From Elusimicrobiota bacterium (GTDB lineage: Bacteria > Elusimicrobiota > Elusimicrobia > FEN-1173), in the NCBI GenBank assembly GCA_016721625.1, contig JADKHR010000001.1:1240001-1304000 (forward strand): a stretch of DNA of 64,000 nt. Reading direction: 5' to 3'. Position 1 is the first letter of the stretch; each line of letters starts with the position of its first letter. Of the stretch, positions 17,416 to 25,023 are shown one piece after another. The notes beneath the pieces were generated by a model. The model did not search any database. It saw only the letters and a list, made by a program, of their open reading frames with translations, and was not told the origin of the DNA. Both the position numbers and the translations under genes were made by a program.

Positions 17416-17722
17416 GGCTTTGTCTCCCTGCCTCATCTTTTAAAATAAACCAAGGCACCGACTGCCGCCCGTGGGGATGGCCCTCGGCAGCATACACCGC
17501 ATCACCCCGGATCGAATACCAGGGGACGGTCAAGGCCGCCCGTTGGGGGTGATGGTCCGTCGGAAACAGTTGATCCTCGCGGACCACATACCACGCCCGC
17601 GGGTCTTCCCCGTCCGAATGATGGGGCGTCGTGTACGCCCACCCGTTCCGCAAAACGAACGTCGGTAATGCCTGGGGCCCTTTGGGGTGGTGCGCGGTAT
17701 TATACAGATATTTTTCGGTCAC
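17402..17722 (-). CDS. Small protein built of four degenerate HHP-WY repeats
   Basis: The 106-residue protein is unrecognised. It consists of about four copies of a 24-residue unit: an aromatic position, then a His-rich turn (TAHHPKG, TPHHSDG, TDHHPQR, AEGHPHG), then a W/F-Y/F-I/V strand (TFVLRNG, AWYVVRED, PWYSIRGD, PWFILKDE). Such units suggest a small beta structure, perhaps a propeller-like blade set or a metal or carbohydrate binder. The start is GTG at 17722 with a weak GAGAG site. It is the first gene of the run leading to hpnD. Confidence 0.65.
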   Translation of the reverse strand: MTEKYLYNTAHHPKGPQALPTFVLRNGWAYTTPHHSDGEDPRAWYVVREDQLFPTDHHPQRAALTVPWYSIRGDAVYAAEGHPHGRQSVPWFILKDEAGRQSHDKA

Positions 17723-17833
17723 GTCGGTTTCTCTCGGGAAGATTTTATCATAAATCCCTCTTCCCGCGCCCGCCCGTCTTTCTGCCGTCGCCGGATGCGC
17801 CGCGCCAGCAAAACTGCTAAACTTTCGCCCGCA

Positions 17834-17905
17834 GGGTCCGTAGCTCAGGGGTAGAGCATTCGCCTTTTAAGCGAGGGGTCGAGGGTTCAAATCCCTCCGG
17901 ACCCA
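17834..17905 (+). tRNA. tRNA-Lys (UUU)
   Basis: A full cloverleaf of 72 nt: acceptor GGGTCCG/CGGACCC, D arm GCTC-AGGGGTA-GAGC, anticodon stem TTCGC/GCGAG around loop CTTTTAA (anticodon TTT), and T arm GAGGG-TTCAAAT-CCCTC. CCA is not encoded. Its 3' end (from aaatccctccggaccca) is repeated three more times downstream. Confidence 0.96.
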
Positions 17906-18334
17906 AATTTGGACGGTTCCTCCGTGTTGGTCCGGAAGGATTTGAAGCCAACTTTCCCGCCGCCTTGAATGGCGGATGAAGGGAAAGGGGCCGGCCTCCG
18001 GAGGAGCACCGACAGGTGCGGGGGAGGAGGAAATCCCTCCGGACCCAAATTTGGACGGTTCCTCCGTGTTGGTCCGGAAGGATTTGAAGCCAACTTTCCC
18101 GCCGCCTTGAATGGCGGATGAAGGGAAAGGGGCCGGCCTCCGGAGGAGCACCGACAGGTGCGGGGAGGAGGAAATCCTCCGGACCCAAATTTGGACGGTT
18201 CCTCCGTGTTGGTCCGGAAGGATTTGAAGCCAACTTTCCCGCCGCCTTGAATGGCGGATGAAGGGAAAGGGGCCGGCCTCCGGAGGAGCACCGACAGGTG
18301 CGGGGGAGGAGGAAATCCCTCCGGACCCAAATTT
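17889..18334. repeat. Three tandem ~142-bp repeats that regenerate the tRNA-Lys 3' end
   Basis: Repeat starts lie at 17889, 18031 and 18172, with a partial fourth at 18313; the last copies differ by single-base deletions. Each begins with the last 17 bases of tRNA-Lys (aaatccctccggaccca), followed by about 120 bp of new sequence. That sequence includes an inverted near-copy of the tRNA end (ggtccggaaggatttgaa), and the hairpins ccgcc...ggcgg, cctccggagg and gcacc-gaca-ggtgc. The near-identity implies recent amplification. The reading frames across it on the minus strand are shadows of the tRNA and the repeat. Confidence 0.92.
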
Positions 18335-18341
18335 AAAATTT

Positions 18342-19043
18342 ATGGAAATTAGAAATCTTCATCCCTGGGACATCCCAGTGGACCAAGCTCTTGGAATTCA
18401 AGAGGAACTGGCGCGGGACCTCATCCTTCGTAACGAATTCGATGAGATCGAGACCATTGCCGGCGCCGCCGTGGCGGTGGATTTGAAAGAAGGGGTGGCG
18501 CACGCCGGGGTCATTGTTTACGCTTACCCAAGCCTGGTTCCGATCGAAGCGGTGGTGGCCAAACAGAAACTCCACTTCCCCCCCGCGCCAGGGCTCCTGA
18601 GCTTTCGCGAGGCGCCGGTCCTGCTGGAGGCCTTTCAGCGGCTGGACGTCGAGCCGGATTTGATTTTTTTTGACGGACAGGGCGTCGCCCATCCCCGCAA
18701 ATTAGGGATCGCCTCCCACATGGGACTTCTGCTGGACCGGCCGACGATCGGCGTCTCCACCACCCGACTCACGGGAAAGAGCCGAACCCCGGGCCCCAAA
18801 GAAGGCGATGTGGCGGAGTTGATCCTGGAAAGTAAGTTGGTGGGCTATGTTTTTCGTTCTAAGAAAGGGGCGCTTCCCCTCTACCTATCCCCCGGCCACC
18901 GCCTGGATTTTGAGACGGCCCTTAAATTTGTGCGAACCTGCATGGACGGCTTCCGCCTTCCGCGCCCGATCCGCGAGGCGACGGCACTGGCCGAAGCCGC
19001 CAAAAAGGGCAAACCGAAGGATTTTTTGAACAAACTGAAGTAG
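18342..19043 (+). CDS. nfi: Endonuclease V (deoxyinosine 3' endonuclease)
   Basis: The 233-residue protein matches the Nfi family. It has AVAVDLKEGVAHAGVIV (first catalytic Asp region), the invariant FFDGQGVAHPRKLGIASHMG loop, TRLTGKSRTPGPKEGD, and the C-terminal LPLYLSPGHRLDFETAL. Known members cut the second phosphodiester bond 3' of deoxyinosine in DNA (EC 3.1.21.7). The ATG lies seven bases after the last partial copy of the tRNA-Lys repeat, so the repeats abut its ribosome-binding region. A hairpin follows the gene. Confidence 0.92.
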   Translation: MEIRNLHPWDIPVDQALGIQEELARDLILRNEFDEIETIAGAAVAVDLKEGVAHAGVIVYAYPSLVPIEAVVAKQKLHFPPAPGLLSFREAPVLLEAFQRLDVEPDLIFFDGQGVAHPRKLGIASHMGLLLDRPTIGVSTTRLTGKSRTPGPKEGDVAELILESKLVGYVFRSKKGALPLYLSPGHRLDFETALKFVRTCMDGFRLPRPIREATALAEAAKKGKPKDFLNKLK

Positions 19044-19049
19044 GGCCAG

Positions 19050-19074
19050 CCAACAGGTCCCGGCGACCTGTTGG
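19050..19074 (+). terminator. Hairpin after nfi
   Basis: Perfect 10-bp stem, ccaacaggtc (19050-19059) and gacctgttgg (19065-19074), with a 5-base loop, 7 bases after the nfi stop. No clean U tract follows, so termination is likely but unproven. Confidence 0.55.
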
Positions 19075-19111
19075 TCGAAACACATTTTAAAGCTTTTGTC
19101 CGCTCTGCGGA

Positions 19112-19213
19112 CCCGGCCTTGCTAAAGCAAGGCGACATTGGCGCGTGCCATCTTTTGCTGTTGCGCGCTTCGCGCCCGGCCCCGCTAAAGCGGGGCGACA
19201 TAGGCGCGTGCCA
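19112..19213. repeat. Two copies of a GCTAAAGC hairpin unit upstream of tRNA-Glu
   Basis: Unit 1 (19112-19150) and unit 2 (19174-19213) share cccggcc-(hairpin)-ggcgacat-(t/a)-ggcgcgtgcca. The hairpins are ccttgctaaagcaagg and ccccgctaaagcgggg, so the stems differ by compensating changes while the loop TAAA is kept. Covarying stems suggest structure at the RNA or DNA level. Another hairpin, gcgtgcc-acat-ggcacgc, sits right before the tRNA. Confidence 0.7.
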
Positions 19214-19225
19214 CATGGCACGCAT

Positions 19226-19300
19226 GTCCCCGTCGACTAACGGTTAGGTCACGGCCCTTTCAAGGCCGTAATACGGGTTCGATTCCCGTCGGGGACACCA
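19226..19300 (+). tRNA. tRNA-Glu (UUC), integration target of the island
   Basis: The cloverleaf has acceptor GTCCCCG/CGGGGAC, anticodon stem CGGCC/GGCCG around loop CTTTCAA (anticodon TTC), T arm ACGGG-TTCGATT-CCCGT, and an encoded CCA. The 3' part (from the T loop to CCA) recurs inverted at 21494-21514 and direct at 45733-45753. A serine recombinase gene runs antisense into the gene from downstream. Confidence 0.96.
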
Positions 19301-20719
19301 TTTAGAAGAATCGAACTGCGCGGAAGGACCCACTCCCAATTTGGGGGTGGGTTCTTTTGTTTCGGGGGTTCGGGGGGGGCTGTCGGGGGCCGGAGAGGGG
19401 CTCCCACCGTCGAGGAAACGTTCCCAGTAGAATTCGACGGCCACGGCCTCTTTGGAATACCGCACCCTCTTGATCCCTTCCTGAACCAACAAGGTCTTCT
19501 CAATTCCGGTTTTGCGCGCCCATATGCCGTTGAACTTTTTAAGCGATAGCTTGAGTGTTTCTGTTGAAATATCCCCCCTTTCTTCAATGGGTTCGATTCC
19601 CGCCGCCTGGTCGCGGCGGGTTTGATGATTCATGCCCTGAACGACGTTTTTCAGGAAAAATTCGTCCAGGGACCAGCGGCGAAAGTTCTGCTCCATCATT
19701 TCATGGAACCGGTCGGCGTTGATCTGGCGGGTGGTGCAGGATTTCCAACCCTTGTGGTTCAACCGGCTACACCGGTAATAGTAATAGCGCCGATCCCCCT
19801 CCTCCGTCTTTTTCAACACGTGGGAGGGGGTCATGACCGATCCACATTCTTGGCAATCAATGAGCCCTCCATAGGGCATGTTCAAGTAGGGGCTAGGCTT
19901 TCGGCGCGGTTGGCTGGAAATAATGGTTTGGACGTGGTCAAAGACTGCCTGTGAAATGATGGGTTCGTGTTGGCCGGGATAGATCTTTCCCTTATGAACA
20001 AGTTTCCCGGTCAACACGGGGTTTCGAAGAAGGTGCCACACCATTGAATTCCCAATCGCCCGGCCGTTCCGCGAAGGAATACGATTTTCCACCACCACCT
20101 TCTGGGCCTCGGCCAAGGAACGCGTTTCAACGTATTTTTCGAAAACGTGCCTGGCGACTTCGGCCGCCTTTTGGTCAACAACCAGCTGGCTATTCTCGCT
20201 TTTGTAGCCAAGCGGCGGACGGCCCCCGGGATAGAGCCCCCGGAGAACACGTTGCGCAATTTTGTCACGCACCCGCTCCGAAACCAGCTCACGCTCGAAC
20301 TGGGCGAAAGTGAGCATGATGTTCCTCAAGAGCCGCCCGGAGGGGGTGGAAGTATCAAAGCGCTCCGTGACTGAAATGAAGCCCACCCGATTCCGCTCAA
20401 AAATTTCAATCAACTGATAAAAGCCCCGGGGGGAGCGCGTCAGCCGGTCAATTTTATAAGTGATAACCATATCCAATTGCCCCGCCTCCACGTCGCGGAG
20501 CATTCGCTGTAATGCCGGGCGGTCCGAATTCGCCCCCGTAAAGCCGGGATCGGAATAGGACTGGGCGAGGACGAAATCCTCCTGGCTGGAGATAAAAGAG
20601 CGGATGCGATCCTCCTGGGCTTCGCAGGAATTGAAATCCACTTCCGCCTGCTGTTCCGTTGAGACGCGGGTGTAGATCGCGCAACGGGTGGGCTTCTTCG
20701 TGCCATTTTTCTCTTGCAT
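19244..20719 (-). CDS. Large serine recombinase of the tRNA-Glu element
   Basis: The 491-residue protein has an N-terminal resolvase domain (nucleophile Ser in CAIYTRVSTEQQ, then ITYKIDRLTRSPRGFYQLIE and LLRNIMLTFAQFERELVSER). A Recombinase domain (PPLGYK onward) follows, then a zinc ribbon (CQECGSVM ... YYYYRCSRLNHKGWKSC) and a helical tail. Such enzymes integrate and excise mobile DNA. The ATG at 20719 has GGAGGG five bases upstream. The last 19 codons are read from the complement of tRNA-Glu, so the C-terminus is supplied by the integration site. The final 228 bp recur inverted at 21287-21514. Confidence 0.93.
   Translation of the reverse strand: MQEKNGTKKPTRCAIYTRVSTEQQAEVDFNSCEAQEDRIRSFISSQEDFVLAQSYSDPGFTGANSDRPALQRMLRDVEAGQLDMVITYKIDRLTRSPRGFYQLIEIFERNRVGFISVTERFDTSTPSGRLLRNIMLTFAQFERELVSERVRDKIAQRVLRGLYPGGRPPLGYKSENSQLVVDQKAAEVARHVFEKYVETRSLAEAQKVVVENRIPSRNGRAIGNSMVWHLLRNPVLTGKLVHKGKIYPGQHEPIISQAVFDHVQTIISSQPRRKPSPYLNMPYGGLIDCQECGSVMTPSHVLKKTEEGDRRYYYYRCSRLNHKGWKSCTTRQINADRFHEMMEQNFRRWSLDEFFLKNVVQGMNHQTRRDQAAGIEPIEERGDISTETLKLSLKKFNGIWARKTGIEKTLLVQEGIKRVRYSKEAVAVEFYWERFLDGGSPSPAPDSPPRTPETKEPTPKLGVGPSAQFDSSKWCPRRESNPYYGLERAVT
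19328..19358 (+). terminator. Terminator for tRNA-Glu embedded in the recombinase gene
   Basis: A 12-bp stem (acccactcccaa / ttgggggtgggt, one wobble) followed by ttcttttgttt lies 28 bases after the tRNA. On the other strand it encodes the recombinase tail. The element thus brings a transcription stop for the tRNA it enters. Sister copies are at 21430-21470 (inverted) and 45781-45813. Confidence 0.8.
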
Positions 20720-20795
20720 GGTTGCCCTCCGACGGGTATGATTGGCAATAGAATTATTATTTATACTATCCAATATATACTAGTTAGGGGCCCCA
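20720..20795. promoter_or_regulatory. Divergent control region between recombinase and XRE regulator
   Basis: An AT-rich stretch in GC-rich DNA separates the two divergent genes. It holds tatactat and atatacta motifs (20762-20782), which can act as -10 elements or as operator half-sites for the XRE protein. The AT content and the regulator beside it are seen; the operator role is inferred. Confidence 0.55.
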
Positions 20796-21026
20796 TTGTC
20801 AACCTTAGATTTGGCTCGCCATTTGAAGCGGTTGCGGAAGGAACGCGGCTGGACCCAACAAAAACTGGCGGAGAAAGCGGGCATGTCCTACGTCATTATC
20901 ACCAAGATTGAACAGGGTGTTTCCAAGGAGCCGACCATCTTGTCGATGATCAAACTGGCTAATGCCCTGGGCGTCTCTCTTGATGAATTGGTCGGGCGGC
21001 CCGTTCCGCGGCACCCGACCAACTGA
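20796..21026 (+). CDS. XRE-family HTH transcriptional regulator
   Basis: This 76-residue protein is a single Cro/C1-type helix-turn-helix: HLKRLRKERGWTQQKLAEKA is helices 1-2, GMSYVIITKIEQGVSKEP the recognition region, and MIKLANALGVSLDELVG closes the domain. The start is a TTG with AGGGG seven bases upstream. It is divergent from the recombinase with a shared AT-rich promoter region, so it probably controls recombinase expression. The 260 bases after it contain only a GC-rich palindrome (about 21225-21255). Confidence 0.88.
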   Translation: MSTLDLARHLKRLRKERGWTQQKLAEKAGMSYVIITKIEQGVSKEPTILSMIKLANALGVSLDELVGRPVPRHPTN

Positions 21027-21286
21027 AACCGAAAGCCGCGGCAATGGGCCGCAGGGTGGCCCTTTGGCGCGGCTTTATTAATTTAGGCCACTTTCCGCAG
21101 GGCCGGAAGGCGGGCCGACGAAAGGGGTTAGCGGGCCTCTGGATTTCGGGCGCGAAAGGTTTTTCGGTGTTTGACGTTGTGTGACTCTGTAATTCGTCAT
21201 GTTCCATCCCTCATCGGTTTTCCCCTCGCCCCGGACGGGGAGAGGTCGGGAGAGGGATCCACCAGTAGGGTTGGGCGCGCGCCTTT

Positions 21287-21514
21287 GGAATTGAGAAGAC
21301 CTTGTTGGTTCAGGAAGGGATCAAGAGGGTGCGGTATTCCAAAGAGGCCGTGGCCGTCGAATTCTACTGGGAACGTTTCCTCGACGGTGGGAGCCCCTCT
21401 CCGGCCCCCGACAGCCCCCCCCGAACCCCCGAAACAAAAGAACCCACCCCCAAATTGGGAGTGGGTCCTTCCGCGCAGTTCGATTCTTCTAAATGGTGTC
21501 CCCGACGGGAATCG
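21287..21514 (+). repeat. Inverted 228-bp duplicate of the recombinase 3' end and tRNA-Glu end
   Basis: The sequence is the reverse complement of 19280-19507, with no difference that I could see by eye. It contains the last part of the recombinase gene, the embedded terminator and the T-arm-to-CCA part of tRNA-Glu. The two copies face each other around the recombinase and XRE genes. At the inner edge it runs into the left inverted arm. Confidence 0.9.
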
Positions 21515-21614
21515 GTGCGAACCACGGTATTGAGTGCGCCAAACATGGCGCACACTCACAAGTCGCGCTTCCAAACAGAAATAGCGGCCGTGACCGTTTA
21601 GTCGATGGGGTGAC
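21492..21614 (-). pseudogene. Decayed tRNA-Glu copy at the outer end of the left arm
   Basis: Read on the minus strand, a tRNA-Glu-like 5' half (gtcaccccatcgactaaacg then gtcacggccg) is followed by unrelated sequence with a gtgcgcc-atgttt-ggcgcac hairpin. After that comes the intact 3' part from the T loop to CCA. D-loop bases and the anticodon arm are missing, so it cannot be a working tRNA. The right arm carries the same relic. Confidence 0.75.
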
Positions 21615-22270
21615 CAGCCAAAGGCAACGTGCCTTGAATGGCACGTTGGTCACTTTGGCGCGCTTGGGAACGGGCGCGAGATCGTGAGCGCACCGGGTTG
21701 GACCGCTTCCAATGCCCTTGTGCGGGCCAACATCTCCACGCAACTGGAGTGCATCCTCGCCCCCATTTGGGGAGAGGACCGAGGAGAGGGGTCCTTTTTT
21801 TATCCTCAATTTGTGACCGCTATGCGGGCGCCACAGCGCGCCACTGTTCTCTTCGCACCCCCACACAGCACAGAACGGGACAGAGACACGCACGGCCCTT
21901 CGGGCCTCGCTGACTGGCGGGCCGCTTCGGACCTCTTCGCCATTTACCGGGACAACAGGAGCCCTTCCACGGGCCGGATAAAACAGAAGCCACAACGGGA
22001 AGAAAGGACCCAGCCGCTTCGGGCCGGGGAGGAAGACGGGGACTGAGACTGAATCGCTGGCCGGGGAAAGAAAGGAACCGTTCCGCTCGCGGCGGAAGAA
22101 TACGGTGCGCGCGAGGCCGCCCCGAAGCGACAGACGGCGCGCTCGTTTGACACTGACGGTTGATTCGTCTTCCTGGGAAGAAAATGGCAACCGCTCCGAT
22201 CTTCGTAGAAAGACCGCTCGGGCGGCCCGCCACGAGAACCACGCGGCGGTCCATCCTCGCCCCGCTGTGC

Positions 22271-22990
22271 TGACGGTTATTTCGTCGTCCGCGCGGAGAT
22301 ATGTTCCCCGCTCCGGTTTGCGGGAAACCCCGCACTGGACGAACGTCCGTCGCGGCGCCTATTACGCGCCGCAACTCCTGCCTCCGATTCCAACGTTTCC
22401 CGCTCCGGTCCACGGGAAAAGCCGCGCGGCCTTTTTGGCCGCGCCCCGCTGTGCTCCGGCGGATCGTTCCCGCTGAAGCAGTTCGCCCTTCGCTTCGGTG
22501 GGGGAACGGAAACCCGCTGACGGTTATTTCGTCGTCCGCGCGGAGATATGTTCCCCGCTCCGGTTTGCGGGAAATCCGCGCGCTGGACGAACGGCCGTCG
22601 CGGCGCCTATTACGCGCCGCAACTCCTGCCTTCGATTCCGACGTTTCCCGCTCCGGTCCACGGGAAAAGCCGCGCGGCCTTTTTGGCCGCGCCCCGCTGT
22701 GCTCCGGCGGAATCGTTCCCGCCGGAGCGGTTCGCCCTTCGCTTCGGTGGGGGAAAGGAAACCCGCTGACGGTTATTCCGTCGCCCACAGGAGATATGTT
22801 CCCCGCTCCGGTTTGCGGGAAACCCCGCACCGGTCGAACGCCCGTCGCGGCGCCTGGTTTCCGGACTAGCGTCCTCCACCCATTTTCTCGCCTCCCACGG
22901 CTCGGGCATCAAACGCGCCGCAACTCCTGCCTCCGGTTCCAACGTTTCCCGCTTCGGTGCCACGGGAAAAGCCGCGCGGCCAGAGGCCGC
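22271..22990. repeat. Three ~248-bp tandem repeats inside the left arm
   Basis: The anchor tgacggttat occurs at 22271, 22518 and 22767. Each unit also has agatatgttccccgctccgg, then gcgccgcaactcctgcc and the palindrome-rich ggccttttt-ggccgcgccc. The third unit carries an insertion of about 60 bp. The right arm holds the matching set in reverse. Confidence 0.85.
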
Positions 22991-23229
22991 GCCCCGCTTC
23001 CGCCCCGGCCCCGCAGGGGCTCCACCTCCCAACCCGCCGGTCCCCTATGGGCTTCGCCCTTTCTTCCCGCGCGCATATTAAGTATTCCTCTTCCTTGCCG
23101 TTAAACAGCGTCCCGGCGTTGGGGGCTTGGGTGCACACGGGGACCGTGGGCACCAGGCCCCCGCTTTTGGGACCACAATTAAAAACATTCTTGGTCTGCC
23201 AAAGATTTTTGGCGATCAGGGGTCCGGGT

Positions 23230-25023
23230 TTAGCCCCGAAGTGTTGCCGCTGTGCGAGATTGTCGACGAAGAGTTTCGATCGCTTCAGCAATCCCATCAG
23301 AATCCGGGGCTTTTTCGCCCCACTCCTGCCAGAAGTTCCGGGTTTGGCTCAGCGGTTCAATGGTTGGAAATTTCAGCTTAATTCGGGCAGGAAGAAGGAT
23401 CGCGTCGCCCAGTAACAAGGCCTCCCCCGTGTCGAGAAGCGGCAAGCCGTCAAGAACCCCCGCCATCGAATCGGGCATAAGGCGCCGGACGACATTTTGA
23501 TCCTGATCGTTAGTCAGGCGTAAGATGAGGAAATTATTGCACTGGCTAAGGATGGTTCTGCTCACGTCCGATGGGCGTTGGCTCACCACAAGAAGGGAGA
23601 CGCCATATTTCCGGCCTTCTTTAGCGATTCGTTCGAAGGAGTAGAGGGCTTGTTTCTCGACAGCGTCCGCATCGTCACGGACCGGTAAGTAAAGATGCGC
23701 TTCGTCGCACACGAAGACAAACGGGGTCCGCTTTTCCGGTTGCATCCAGAACTGGACGTCGTATAGCAATCGTGCAAATACACCTGTGACGACGGGGAGC
23801 ACGTCCGAGGGAACCTCAGAGAAATCCACCACCTTGATGCCATGCTTTCCCACACCGGGGGATAATAGTTTTGCGATTTGCTTTCCGAGCCAGTCGTAAT
23901 TTAGGGCAACCTCTGGTGGGTTAAACATAAAGCCGTACCGGCGGTCCTCCGCCTTGGCTTCGAGACGAGAAATAAATCGCGTCAATTTCCCGTTCCAATC
24001 TCCCTTGATTTCTTTATCCTTCGCCCCAGGCTTCATGCCTGTGTCATCCTCTTGTAACTTTTCGAGAAGTTCGCTGAGTTTGTAGGGCACGGGGGAGTCC
24101 ACGGTGAATGTCGCGCGGACCGTCTCTTGCTTCTCGGTCTTCAAGGTCTTGTCCTTTAACTCCCGCACATGGGTTGTAAATCTCGCTGCCTGGTTGGGCG
24201 CATTCTGATCGCTACGGTCCAAGATCATGGAAAGCATCTCTTCTCGGTTCAGGAGCCAATACGGCAGAAAAAGTGTGTTTTCCGGTGGATTGATCAGATC
24301 TCCCGGACCGGCAATCTTGAATGCGGCGGCAATAGAATTGGGCACCGTGCCGGTCTTAGAGGCAGGCGGGTTTGCAAGCGGGGAATACTCGCCGTGCATA
24401 TCAAACACGATGATGTTCGCGTGTTTGCGAGCGTATGCACGTTCCAGGATTAGCGAGACCGCGCAACTTTTGCCCGAGCCGGTACTCCCGAGAATTGCTG
24501 CGTGCCTCTGGAAGAACCGATCACCGTTAGCGATTGCGGCGGCCGAGCGGTCGATGACGAAGTGACCGAGTTCGAGCCGTTGTGTCTCATCAAGGTCTTT
24601 TCCCATCAATCCCATGAACCGTTGAAGGTTTCCACCCTCAATGAGAAAACAATCACGATCGATTTGGGGGAACGAATCAGCACCTCGCTTAAACCGATTG
24701 TGGGCGGCTCCCGCAATGGTTCGATAAGTGCCAAGCAAGACAGCCCGGAGAGAATCGTCTGGGACGATCTCAACTACAAGCGTCGTGGGTGCCATCGCAT
24801 CAGGCTGAGCTGTCTGCTCCCGAAGCTGTCGGGTCACACGTTCCGTCATGCCAATCAGAAATTCCTGAGCGGTCGTGCCCTGAATTGCGACAAGACTCCC
24901 GACTGCGGCACGCGGCAGGAGCGATGCGTTTTCTACCGCAATGATTACGCGGCTCGTATCAACGGAAGCGACCTTGCCGAGCTTGCTTGGAAAATCGAAC
25001 GCCAAAACAGGTGAATCGCTCAT
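23230..25023 (-). CDS. HerA-type ATPase (DUF87), partner of the SIR2 protein
   Basis: The 597-residue protein starts with a HAS-barrel-like beta domain (residues about 10-110). The HerA/FtsK motor follows: Walker A AAILGSTGSGKSCAVSL (near residue 195), Walker B PFVFVCDEAHLYLP (near 450), then SLLVVSQRPSDVSRTIL and the arginine-finger region. HerA forms hexamers that move DNA. Its ATG overlaps the stop of the SIR2 gene (ATGA), so the two are translationally coupled. SIR2-HerA pairs are an established anti-phage system (called Nezha in E. coli), in which the complex degrades NAD and cuts DNA. The same role here is inference. Confidence 0.9.
   Translation of the reverse strand: MSDSPVLAFDFPSKLGKVASVDTSRVIIAVENASLLPRAAVGSLVAIQGTTAQEFLIGMTERVTRQLREQTAQPDAMAPTTLVVEIVPDDSLRAVLLGTYRTIAGAAHNRFKRGADSFPQIDRDCFLIEGGNLQRFMGLMGKDLDETQRLELGHFVIDRSAAAIANGDRFFQRHAAILGSTGSGKSCAVSLILERAYARKHANIIVFDMHGEYSPLANPPASKTGTVPNSIAAAFKIAGPGDLINPPENTLFLPYWLLNREEMLSMILDRSDQNAPNQAARFTTHVRELKDKTLKTEKQETVRATFTVDSPVPYKLSELLEKLQEDDTGMKPGAKDKEIKGDWNGKLTRFISRLEAKAEDRRYGFMFNPPEVALNYDWLGKQIAKLLSPGVGKHGIKVVDFSEVPSDVLPVVTGVFARLLYDVQFWMQPEKRTPFVFVCDEAHLYLPVRDDADAVEKQALYSFERIAKEGRKYGVSLLVVSQRPSDVSRTILSQCNNFLILRLTNDQDQNVVRRLMPDSMAGVLDGLPLLDTGEALLLGDAILLPARIKLKFPTIEPLSQTRNFWQEWGEKAPDSDGIAEAIETLRRQSRTAATLRG

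Larger units (their letters stand above)
21491..23076 (+). repeat. Left inverted arm (~1.59 kb) of the island
   Basis: Read forward, this arm matches the reverse complement of 44177-45757 over nearly its full length, with scattered substitutions and small indels. It begins with the tRNA-Glu 3' core and ends at the shared ttcttcccgcgcgcat. Reading frames inside it are open in several phases on both strands because of G+C bias and repeats, and none resembles a protein, so I call no gene. The 153 bases between it and the HerA stop show nothing else. Confidence 0.93.

Noticed and set aside
17817..18330. Open frames on the minus strand across tRNA-Lys and its repeats
   Set aside because: They read antisense tRNA and 142-bp tandem repeats; the peptide repeats with the DNA unit and is of a type often mis-called at tRNA genes.
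22262..22860. Possible CRISPR array
   Set aside because: Units are about 248 bp with no short identical repeats and no unique spacers; no cas genes are present. The Cas4-like end of the helicase is a RecB-family nuclease.
22105..23104. Several long open frames in the left arm (and matching ones in the right arm)
   Set aside because: Frames are open on both strands in several phases because of high G+C and tandem repeats; no domain or ribosome site supports them.
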